NCBI GenBank assembly: GCA_947044405.1
Contig: CAMRHE010000206.1
Coordinates: 310,001-374,000, forward strand
Length of the DNA: 64,000 nt
From: Leptodactylus fallax
Lineage: Eukaryota; Chordata; Amphibia; Anura; Leptodactylidae
Direction: 5' to 3'
A program made the translations under genes and the position numbers. Under the pieces are notes generated by a model. The model did not search any database. It saw only the letters and a program-made list of their open reading frames with translations, and had not been told where the DNA came from. Positions 1-12,500 of the stretch are shown one piece after another. The stretch's first letter is position 1, and each line of letters begins with the position of its first letter.

Positions 1-27
1 AATAACATTTTGCCTTCTCTTTTGCAG

Positions 28-522
28 AATGTTGCTTGTATGAAGGGAAGATCTACAGGACAAAAGAACTTATTTACAATACAACTGATGGCATTGGAGG
101 ATGCATTATAGCATACTGTATTGGTGGAAAGGTCAAAGGAACCAATGCACCTTGTACTTCAACTACAACTTCACCAACTGTTTTCAGCTTTTCTACTGCA
201 ACTCCTGTAACAACAACATCTACAGAGACACCCACAACAGGAACAACAATAACAGGAACACCAACAACAGGCACACCCACAAAAGGAACACCAACAACAA
301 GCACACCCACAACAGGAACACCCACAACAGGAACACCAACAACAGAAACACCAACAACAGGAACACCAACAACAAAAACTCCCACAACAGGAACACCAAC
401 AACAGGAACATCCACAACAGGAACACCCACAACAGGAACACCAACAACAGAAACAACAGGAACAAGAACAACAACAACAGGAACAAGTACAACAACCATC
501 ACCACCAGCAGCACCATTCCAG
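28..522 (+). CDS. Mucin gene 1 exon: end of D3 region plus short PTS
   Basis: The exon follows a pyrimidine-rich tract ending in CAG (26-27) and ends at a phase-1 GTAACA donor. It begins with CCLYEGKIYRTKELIYNTTD and continues GIGGCIIAYC. These match the IYNTTDG-x-G-x-C motif just after D3 in MUC2-type mucins. The rest is a Thr/Pro-rich stretch dominated by GTPTT and related pentamers, a target for mucin-type O-glycosylation. Confidence 0.9.
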
Positions 523-3500
523 GTAACACTGCTTTCCATCTAGGTATTATTAAGATTTCCTCAGTAAATTCAAATGATTGACTCTAGGCCTTCAGTACAA
601 TTTTTAAATGTAGTTTATTACCTAGTTACCTCTTTGTCTTGATGTATGATATATGGTAGCATATGTTGTTGAGTGGGATTTAGTTCAAGCATTTGAGGCA
701 AAGTGTCTAAAGACAAAAAGCTAATTGCTTATTACTGCATGACAATTGCTAGACAATAAGTTCAATGAAATTTATCAGGAGGATGAAAATATTTAATTTT
801 TTAAGTTTAGATTTTTTTAGTTTTTTTGTTCAGTGCAAGAGAGTGTAAATACATTATAAAAGAGATTTAATGAAATACAGTAGGTTTAGCATTTACAGTA
901 TAAGAAAAAGAAATAGACACAAGGTGTAAGATGCCAAATCCAACTGTTGAAACATTAGTTCAAGGACATGTACAGTTCAAGTCATGGAAAGTGTAGAGAA
1001 CACATGAAAATGGTATCTAGACATTAGTGAGGAAATGACATTTTAAGGACACATTTCACTTTTAACTAGTTCTGAGAGCAATTCTTATTGTTTATATTAT
1101 TATTATTATTTATATAGCACAATTAATTCCATGGTGCTTTACATTTGAGGGTTTACATACGGTACACAAGATATACAAAACAGATAATACTAACAGTGAC
1201 CAACTGGCACAGTGGGATAGAGGGCCCTGCCCACAAGGGCTTACAATCTATGAGGGAAGAGGGATAGAGACAGAAGGTGGGGGTAGAGGCTGTTCAGGTG
1301 GTGGTGTGGTGACAGTAGTGTTATTGGGGGCTGTAGGCCTTCCTGAATAGGTGAGTCTTCAGGGCCTTCTTGAAGCTTGTTACTTTGGGGGATAGTCTTA
1401 TGTGTCTTGGTAATGAGTTCCAGAGTATGGGGGATGCACGAGAGAAGTCTTGGAGACGATTGTGTGAAGAGCAGATAAGAGCAGAGCGGAGTAGAAAGTC
1501 TTTGGAGGCTCGGAGATTACATGTGGGCAGTTAGCAGGAGATTAGATCGGAGATATATTGAGGGGACAGGTAGTGGATGGCTTTGTATGTCAGCGTTAGT
1601 AATTTGAACTCTATTCGCTGGGCAACTGGTAGCCAGTGAAGGGATTGGCAGAGGGGAGCGGCCGATGAAGAACGGGGGAAGAGCTGTACTAAGCGAGCAG
1701 CACAGTTTAAGGTGGACTAGAGGGGAGTGAGAGTGTTAGCTGGGAGGCCATGGAGAAGGGTGTTACAGTAGTCAAGGCGGGAGATTATGAGGGCGTGGAC
1801 TAGCATCTTTGTAGTTTCATGGGTGAGGAAGGAGCGGAGCACAATGTTTTAGAAGGAAAAATTGCATAAGAAATTTGATTTCTAATTTTAAATGATATGA
1901 AACAACCTGTAATACATGTGATTCAATAATAATAATAATAATAAAAACATAACAATAACAGCATACACTTAATTATCACAAAAGTACCTATTAAAATTTT
2001 GTGAAACAAAGGAAAAACAATTTTTGATTAAATAAGTATTATTTTACTGTTTTCATTCTAGTATGTGCAGTAACTCCAGAGGACGCAGGATGCAATTGGT
2101 CACAATGGTTTGATGTGGATTACCCTACTTATGGAAGTGACAAGGGCGATTTTGAAACATTTGAAAATATAAGGAAAAAAGGATTTACAATCTGTGATGC
2201 ACCTCAAAATGTAGAATGCAGAGCAAAGGCATATCCTGATGATGCACTAGAAGACTTAGGTCAACAGGTGACATGCAGCAAATATGTGGGTCTGATATGC
2301 CTTAACAGCCAACAACCACAAAGAATATGTTACAATTACCAGATTCGAGTGCAATGTTGTTCTCCAAAAGTTGATTGCAGTAAAATTGAAACAACAACTT
2401 CAACTCCTTCATCTACTTCTATTTCCACTACAACAAGTGTAACAACAAAAACTTCTAGCACAACTAGAACACCCTATTCATCTACCTCTGTTTCTCCAAC
2501 ATCAAGTAGGACAACAACCACTTCTACATCAACCTCTACCTCAACTAAAACATCACCAACATCTATCTCTGTTTCTCCAACACCCACAATTACAACCACT
2601 TCTACTAAATCAACATCAACAAAGACAACTCCAATATCAACTTCTATTTCTACATCAAAGAGTACAAGTGGAACAACAGTTACAACTACACCACCCACTC
2701 ACTCATCCACTAGTGTTTCAACTACTTCTTCAACAACGTGTCCATATGCATATACCATGAAATGCGCCTTGTCATCATGGATGGTAAATACACCAAGCAG
2801 TTCTAGCAAAGAAGGAAAAAATAATCCATCTGGAAGTCACTCCACTGAAGACAATAGTAAAGCCTCAAAAAGCAACCCTAACGGAAAAGATACTAACTCT
2901 GGAAATAAAGGTTCTGATGAAAAAGTTATCGAACCCAAGAAAGGATATTTCAATGAAGTGCTGAAAAAGATTTTCAAAGGCTCCTCAAGTGAAGAAGACC
3001 AAAGCCCTAACTCTGGAATAAAAGATTCTAGGCAACACAGCAAGACCAGTGAAGAAAATTTCAATGAATTAATCAAAAAATTTTTCAAAGGCTCCTCCAG
3101 TGAAGAAGACCAAAGCCGTACCTCTGGAACAAAAGATTCTAAGGAGCAAGTCAGCAGCAAAGATAAAGGATTTTTATCTGAAATTGTTAATCAAGTTTTC
3201 AAACAATTTTCACTTGAGGAAAAAGACATACCTTCAGACACATTCTCTGGTGATAATATTGATAGTTCAGAAATACTAAAAATTGCTAGTTATAAAATAT
3301 GTACATCAATGCAAATGGGAAGTGACATTGAATGTAAAGTCCGATCAGACCTGAACAGCAAAGAAAAGAATTCTGTATCACAATGTAGCAGGGACAAAGC
3401 AATTGCTTGCCTACTTGCTCAACAGGCAGGAATTGATGCCCCAGGATGTAGCTACTATACAATAAGAGTGCAATGCTGTTACACAGTCTGTGGTACAACA

Positions 3501-6500
3501 ACACCACCTACGGTATCCATAATTGAAACATCAACCACCTCTGTCATCACACCTACAACAACTAAAACAATTACTACTACTATAAGTGAAAGAACAACCA
3601 CTTCCATTCCATCTACGACCACAAGCAAGAAAACTTCAACCCCTCCTTCCACTACATCAACAAGCGCAACATCAACCACTTCACCTCCAACCTCAACAAA
3701 GATACCACCCACATCAACTTCAACCCCTCCTACATCAACAAGCCCAACACCAACCACTTCACCTCCAACCTCAACAAAGATGCCACCCACATCTACCACA
3801 GTTTCTACAACATCCACAAGTGGAACAACCACCACTGGCTCAAGCACAACTTCATCCACTACAACAACTAGAACACCATTTTCATCTACCTCTGTCTCTC
3901 CAACAACCACAATTACATCCACTTCTACTATATCTACAACATCAACAAAGACAACTCCAACATCAACTTCTATTTCGACATCAAAAAGTACAAGTGGAAC
4001 GACAGTTACAACTACACCACCCACTCACTCATCCACTAGTATTTCAACTACTTCATCAACAACGTGTCCATATGCATATACCATGAAATGCGCTTTGTCA
4101 GCATGGATGGTAAATACACCAAGTAGTTCTAGCAAAGAAGGAAAAAATAATCCATCTGGAAGTCACTCCACTGAAGACAATAGTAAAGCCTCAAAAAGCA
4201 ACCCTAACGGAAAAGATACTAACTCTGGAAATAAAGATTCTGATGAAAAAGTTATCGAACCCAAGAAAGGATATTTCAATGAAGTGCTGAAAAAGATTTT
4301 CAAAGGCTCCTCAAGTGAAGAAGACCAAAGCCCTAACTCTGGAATAAAAGATTCTAGGCAACACAGCAAGACCAGTGAAGAAAATTTTAATGAATTAATC
4401 AAAAAATTTTTCAAAGGCTCCTCCAGTGAAGAAGACCAAAGCCGTACCTCTGGAACAAAAGATTCTAAGGAGCAAGTCAGCAGCAAAGATAAAGGATTTT
4501 TAACTGAAATTGTTAATCAAGTTTTCAAACAATTTTCACTTGAGGAAAAAGAAATACCTTCAGACATATTCTCTGGTGATAATATTGATAGTTCAGAAAT
4601 ACTAAAAATTGCTAGTTATAAAATATGTACATCAATGCAAATGGGCAGTGACATTGAATGTAAAGTACAATCAGACCTGAGCAGCAAAGAAAAGAATTCT
4701 GTATCACAATGTAGCAGGGACAAAGCAATTGCTTGCCTACTTGCTCAACAGGCAGGAATTGATGCCCCAGGATGTAGCTACTATACAATAAGAGTGCAAT
4801 GCTGTTACACAGTCTGTGGTACAACAACACCACCTACGGTATCCATAATTAAAACATCAACCACCTCTGTCATCACACCTACAACAAATAAAATAATTAC
4901 TACTACTATAAGTGAAAGAACAACCACTTCCATTCCATCTACGACCACAAGCAAGAAAACTTCAACCCCTCCTTCTACTACATCAACAAGCACAACATCA
5001 ACCACTTCACCTCCAACCTCAACAAAGATACCACCCACATCAACTTCAACCCCTCCTACATCAACAAGCCCAACATCAACCACTTCACCTCCAACCTCAA
5101 CAAAGATGCCACCCACATCTACCACAGTTTCTACAACATCCACAAGTGGAACAACCACCACTGGCTCAAGCACAACAACTTCATCCACTACAACAACTAG
5201 AACACCATTTTCATCTACCTCTGTCTCTCCAACATCCACAATTCCATCCACTTCTACTATATCTACAACATCAACAAAGACAACTCCAACATCAACTTCT
5301 ATTTCGACATCAAAAAGTACAAGTGGAACAACAGTTACAACTACACCACCCACTCACTCATCCACTAGTGTTTCAACTACTTCATCAACAACGTGTCCAT
5401 ATGCATATACCATGAAATGCGCTTTGTCAGCATGGATGGTAAATACATCAAGTAGTTCTAGCAAAGAAGGAAAAAATAATCCATCTGGAAGTCACTCCAC
5501 TGAAGACTATAGGAAAGCCTCAAAAAGCAACCCTAACGGAAAAGATACTAACTCTGGAAATAAAGATTCTGATGAAAAAGTTATCGAACCCAAGAAAGGA
5601 TATTTCAATGAAGTGCTGAAAAAGATTTTCAAAGGCTCCTCAAGTGAAGAAGACCAAAGCCTTAACTCTGGAATAAAAGATTCTAGGCAACACAGCAAGA
5701 CCAGTGAAGAAAATTTCAATGAATTAATCAAAAAATTTTTCAAAGGCTCCTCCAGTGAAGAAGACCAAAGCCGTACCTCTGGAACAAAAGATTCTAAGGA
5801 GCAAATCAGCAGCAAAGATAAAGGATTTTTATCTGAAATTGTTAATCAAGTTTTTAAACAATTTTCACTTGAGGAAAAAGAAATACCTTCAGACACATTC
5901 TCTGGTGATAATATTGATAGTTCAGAAATACTAAAAATTGCTAGTTATAAAATATGTACATCAATGCAAATGGGAAGTGACATTGAATGTAAAGTCCGAT
6001 CAGACCTGAACAGCAAAGAAAAGAATTCTGTATCACAATGTAGCAGGGACAAAGCAATTGCTTGCCTACTTGCTCAACAGGCAGGAATTGATGCCCCAGG
6101 ATGTAGCTACTATACAATAAGAGTGCAATGCTGTTACACAGTCTGTGGTACAACAACACCACCTACGGTATCCATAATTAAAACATCAACCACCTCTGTC
6201 ATCACACCTACAACAAATAAAATAATTACTACTACTATAAGTGAAAGAACAACCACTTCCATTCCATCTACGACCACAAGCAAGAAAACTTCAACCCCTC
6301 CTTCCACTACATCAACAAGCGCAACATCAACCACTTCACCTCCAACCTCAACAAAGGTACCACCCACATCAACTTCAACCCCTCCTACATCAACAAGCCC
6401 AACATCAACCACTTCACCTCCAACCTCAACAAAGATGCCACCCACATCTACCACAGTTTCTACAACATCCACAAGTGGAACAACCACCACTGGCTCAAGC

Positions 6501-9500
6501 ACAACAACTTCATCCACTACAACAACTAGAACACCATTTTCATCTACCTCTGTCTCTCCAACATCCACAATTCCATCCACTTCTACTATATCTACAACAT
6601 CAACAAAGACAACTCCAACATCAACTTCTATTTCGACATCAAAAAGTACAAGTGGAACAACAGTTACAACTACACCACCCACTCACTCATCCACTAGTGT
6701 TTCAACTACTTCATCAACAACGTGTCCATATGCATATACCATGAAATGCGTTTTGTCAGCATGGATAGTAAATACACCAAGTAGTTCTAGCAAAGAAGGA
6801 AAAAATAATCCATCTGGAAGTCACTCCACTGAAGACAATAGTAAAGCCTCAAAAAGCAACCCTAACGGAAAATATACTAACTCTGGAAATAAAGATTCTG
6901 ATGAAAAAGTTATTGAACCCAAGAAAGGATATTTCAATGAAGTGCTGAAAAAGATTTTCAAAGGCTCCTCAAGTGAAGAAGACCAAAGCCCTAACTCTGG
7001 AATAAAAGATTCTAGGCAACACAGCAAGACCAGTGAAGAAAATTTCAATGAATTAATCAAAAAATTTTTCAAAGGCTCCTCCAGTGAAGAAGACCAAAGC
7101 CGTAATTCTGGAACAAAAGATTCTAAGGAGCAAGTCAGCAGCAAAGATAAAGGATTTTTAACTGAAATTGTTAATCAAGTTTTTAAACAATTTTCACTTG
7201 AGGAAAAAGAAATACCTTCAGACATATTCTCTGGTGATAATATTGATAGTTCAGAAATACTAAAAATTGCTAGTTATAAAATATGTACATCAATGCAAAT
7301 GGGAAGTGACATTGAATGTAAAGTCCGATCAGACCTGAACAGCAAAGAAAAGAATTCTGTATCACAATGTAGCAGGGACAAAGCAATTGCTTGCCTACTT
7401 GCTCAACAGGCAGGAATTGATGCCCCAGGATGTAGCTACTATACAATAAGTGTGCAATGCTGTTATACAGTCTGTGGTACAACAACACCACCTACGGTAT
7501 CCATAATTGAAACATCAACCACCTCTATCATCACACCTACAACATCTAAAATAATTACTACTACTATAAGTGAAAGAACAACCACTTCCATTCTATCTAC
7601 GACCACAAGCAATAAAACTTCAACCCCTCCTTCCACTACATCAACAAGCGCAACATCAACCACTTCACCTCCAACCTCAACAAAGATACCACCCACATCA
7701 ACTTCAACCCCTCCTACATCAACAAGCCCAACATCAACCACTTCACCTCCAACCTCAACAAAGATGCCACCCACATCTACCACAGTTTCTACAACATCCA
7801 CAAGTGGAACAACCACCACTGGCTCAAGCACAACAACTTCATCCACTACAACAACTAGAACACCATTTTCATCTACCTCTGTCTCTCCAACATCCACAAT
7901 TCCATCCACTTCTACTATATCTACAACATCAACAAAGACAACTCCAACATCAACTTCTATTTCGACATCAAAAAGTACAAGTGGAACAACAGTTACAACT
8001 ACACCACCCACTCACTCATCCACTAGTGTTTCAACTACTTCATCAACAACGTGTCCATATGCATATACCATGAAATGCGCTTTGTCAGCATGGATGGTAA
8101 ATACACCAAGTAGTTCTAGCAAAGAAGGAAAAAAATAATCCATATGGAAGTCACTCCACTGAAGACAATAGTAAAGCCTCAAAAAGCAACCCTAGTGGAA
8201 AAGATGCTAACTCTGGAAATAAAGATTCTGATGAAAAAGTTATCGAACCCAAGAAAGGATATTTCAATGAAGTGCTGAAAAAGATTTTCAAAGGCTCCTC
8301 AAGTGAAGAAGACCAAAGCCCTAACTCTGGAATAAAAGATTCTAGGCAACACAGCAAGACCAGTGAAGAAAATTTCAATGAATTAATCAAAAAATTTTTC
8401 AAAGGCTCCCCCAGTGAAAAAGACCAAAGCCGTACCTCTGGAACAAAAGATTCTAAGGAGCAAATCAGCAGCAAAGATAAAGGATTTTTAACTGAAATTG
8501 TTAATCAAGTTTTTAAACAATTTTCACTTGAGGAAAAAGACATACCTTCAGACACATTCTCTGGTGATAATATTGATAGTTCAGAAATACTAAAAATTGC
8601 TAGTTATAAAATATGTACATCAATGCAAATGGGCAGTGACATTGAATGTAAAGTACGATCAGACCTGAGCAGCAAAGAAAAGAATTCTGTATCACAATGT
8701 AGGAGGGACAAAGCAATTGCTTGCCTACTTGCTCAACAGGCAGGAATTGATGCCCCAGGATGTAGCTACTATACAATAAGAGTGCAATGCTGTTACACAG
8801 TCTGTGGTACAACAACACCACCTACGGTATCCATAATTAAAACATCAACCACCTCTATAATCACACCTACAACAACTAAAATAATTACTACTACTATAAG
8901 TGAAAGAACAACCACCTCCATTCCATCTACGACCACAAGTATGAAAACTTCAACCACTCCTATATCAACAAGCGCAACATCAACCACGTCACCTCCAACC
9001 TCAACAAAAATACCACCCACATCAACTTCAACTCCTCCTACATCAACAAGCCCAACATCAACCACTTCACCTCCAACCTCAACAAAAATACCACCCACAT
9101 CAACTTCAACTCCTCCTACATCAAGCCCAACATCAACCACTTCACCTCCAACCTCAACAAAGATGCCACCCACATCTACCACAGTTTCTACAACATCCAC
9201 AACTACAACCACTTCCATTCCATCTACAATCACTTCCATTCCATCTACGACCACAAGCACGAAAAACTTCAACCTCTCCTTCCACTACATCTACAAGTGC
9301 AACATCAACCACTTCACCTCCAACCTCAACAAAGATGCCACCCACATCTACCACAGTTTCTACAACATCCACAAGTGGAACAACCACCACTGGCTCAAGC
9401 ACAACAACCTCATCCACTACAACAACTAGAACACCATATTCATCTACCTCTGTCTCCACAACTTCCACAATTACATCCACATCTACTAAATCTACAACAT

Positions 9501-12500
9501 CAACAAAGACAACTCCAACATCAACTTCTATTTCTACATCAAAGCGTACAAGTAGAACAACAGTTACAACTACACCACCCACTCACTCACCCACTAGTGT
9601 TTCAACTACTTCTTCAACAACTTGTCCATATGCATATACCATGAAATGCGCTTTATCATCATGGATGGTAAATACACCAAGTAGTTCTAGCAAAGAAGGA
9701 AAAAATAATCCATCTGGAAGTCACTCCACTGAAGACAATAGGAAAGCCTCAAAAAGCAACCCTAACGGAAAAGATACTAACTCTGGAAATAAAGATTCTG
9801 ATGAAAAAGTTATCGAACCCAAGAAAGGATATTTCAATGAAGTGCTGAAAAAGATTTTCAAAGGCTCCTCAAGTGAAGAAGACCAAAGCCCTAACTCTGG
9901 AATAAAAGATTCTAGGCAACACAGCAAGACCAGTGAAGAAAATTTCAATGAATTAATCAAAAAATTTTTCAAAGGCTCCTCCAGTGAAGAAGACCAAAGC
10001 CGTACCTCTGGAACAAAAGATTCTAAGGAGCAAGTCAGCAGCAAAGATAAAGGATTTTTAACTGAAATTGTTAATCAAGTTTTCAAACAATTTTCACTTG
10101 AGGAAAAAGAAATACCTTCAGACATATTCTCTGGTGATAATATTGATAGTTCAGTAATACTAAAAATTGCTAGTTATAAAATATGTACATCAATGCAAAT
10201 GGGAAGTGACATTGAATGTAAAGTACGATCAGACCTGAGCAGCAAAGAAAAGAATTCTGTATCACAATGTAGCAGGGACAAAGCAATTGCTTGCCTACTT
10301 GCTCAACAGGCAGGAATTGATGCCCCAGGATGTAGCTACTATACAATAAGAGTGCAATGCTGTTACACAGTCTGTGGTACAACAACACCACCTACGGCAT
10401 CCACAACCTCTAGTACTTCGCCACACACAAGTGTTACAACCACTTCACCAACAATTTCAACATCAACTACTTCTAGGTCAACCACATCAACATCAACACC
10501 ATTCTCTTCATCATCAACCCCACATTCTACTACAAGATCAACATCTCAATCTACCACATTAACATCCCTTACGTCAAGCACTTCATATACAATTACATCC
10601 ACTTCTGGAACAACCACTTCTCCTATATCTACTACATCTTTTACTACATCATCAACTTCATCTACTTCTCCAACTACTTCTTTGTCTACAAGTATTTCAA
10701 CTTCAAGTAGCACAAAGACTACATCAGAAGTTAGCTCAACTCATTCAGAAATAACATCACCTCCATCTACGACTCGCCCTACAATCAGCACTACACCAAT
10801 ATGTTTCTGTCAAGTAAATAAATCACTTTTTTCACCTGGTAAGTAAATTATGAATTTTTTGGTAAACAATAGGTTTAATGCCATTTGCTCCATGTGAGAG
10901 CTGTTTCTTATCTTCACTAGTAGGCCATAGTTTCAGCCATGATAGTATTTCTTACTAACAGGTATAAACAGGAAATGTGTCCATAGCTATGGTAGACTCA
11001 TGAACTAAATATAAAAATTTACTTTTCATATTCATATTTTGACTCAAATCTGGAGGTTAAAACAGATTACAGATTTAGAAAATTATTTTGTAATGCACAT
11101 CAGCTTTTGCTTTAGGATGATCAAGGAGTATACTTTTTCTATTTGGAAATGGCTTTACTGATGTAATAAAAGGAAACCTAGGTTAGAAGATGGCAAACAG
11201 TACTTTCAAAAAGTTTAACCATGTATACTTTTTAAACTATATTATATTATACAGTATATTCATCTTAAATTATATAGTTTAGCAATATTAATTTGTTATT
11301 AATGTTTGCAAAAATTACATTTTAATTAGGTGATACAATCTATAAAGAGGCTGATAAGAATAGCTGTGAATACTCTGCAAAATGTAGCAGTGCCTGCACA
11401 GTGGAAAGATTCGGTGGAGATTGCTCTTCCACCACAACTGGTGGTCCAACAACAACTGTGACAACTGGATCAACACTCACAACAACTCCCATAACCAGAT
11501 CAACAGTCACGGTATCCTCAACAACATACTCAGAAATTTCAACATCCACATCTTTGTCAACTCTTTCAAGTACCTCTCCATTTATATCAACATCCACCAA
11601 TATTTCAACAACAGCTTTATCAACTTCTACCAAAAGTAAGTGCAATGATATTTTACTATGCACTGTACAAAAGTGTGTTAAGAATAAAAATAGATACAGT
11701 ATATACAATATATTAGCATGGTTGCGGTAGTATAAATATTCCTTAACACTTAAGTCACTACGTTATATCTGATTTCTATGCACAGAGAACACTAAATCCA
11801 ATTCTTTCCTTTACAGGTTGTGGTGAATGTGTTTGTCTAATGCCAAAATGTGGATCTGGCTACAAAGTAGTTTCTTTCCTACCACCTGGTGCCTGTTGTG
11901 TTAACATTACATGTGGTATGTATATTTTTATTGTCCTACTATATTTAAGTATGAACTATTAAGAATGGAATTATATTAATACAATTTACAGTATTTTACT
12001 AAACTTATTGGAAAAATTGATCGCTTAGCAAAATGGCACCAAGTTGCAAAATATATTATACCGTCTCTGACTTTGTTGAAAAGTTGTCTGGATTTCCATT
12101 TAAATACTTATTATTACAGATCTACTCAATTTTTGGTAGTCATTTAATGTTAGTAGATTTTATGTTTAATAGCCAGGCAACTCTTTTGTAAGTACTGTGC
12201 ACAAAAACATGGGAGACAATTTTAAATGTTTTCAGAATCATTTTCTTTTAGAAACAACATGAATATTTATCCTAATATATAAGACACCTGGTAAACTACA
12301 AACCTTTTTTTTCTGTTTTTTTAGTGCCTGACTCTGTCTGTGTATATGGAAATGATGTATACCAGGTAAAATATTATGAAATCTGCACGCTTTTGTAATA
12401 GCGTATAGTATATAAAAGTTTATATGTATATTTTTAGGCTAAACACTAAAATAGATAAATTAAATACAAAACATTCCAATTATTTCTCTGTCCTTACCTG

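Larger units (their letters stand above)
2739..10375 (+). repeat. Six tandem 1,329-bp coding repeats
   Basis: Equivalent Cys codons (start of CPYAYTMKC) fall at 2739, 4065, 5394, 6723, 8052 and 9623. Units are nearly identical at DNA level. Variants such as KDIPSDT/KEIPSDI are shared in a mosaic way, which suggests unequal crossing-over or gene conversion. Unit 5 is longer in its PTS part (about 240 bp extra) and carries the frameshifts. Confidence 0.95.

Noticed and set aside
2474..9582. Repeated antisense frames rich in Val/Asp and Leu/Ser, and + frames rich in Gln/His/Pro
   Set aside because: Shadow frames of the Thr/Ser/Pro repeats; they recur once per unit and carry no domain.
2739..10375. 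CRISPR-like or bacterial repeat array
   Set aside because: The repeats are long, coding and in a spliced vertebrate gene.
8272..10846. Two separate genes after the stop at 8,138
   Set aside because: Both frames continue the same repeat unit without a promoter, start context or splice site; single-base insertions explain them better.
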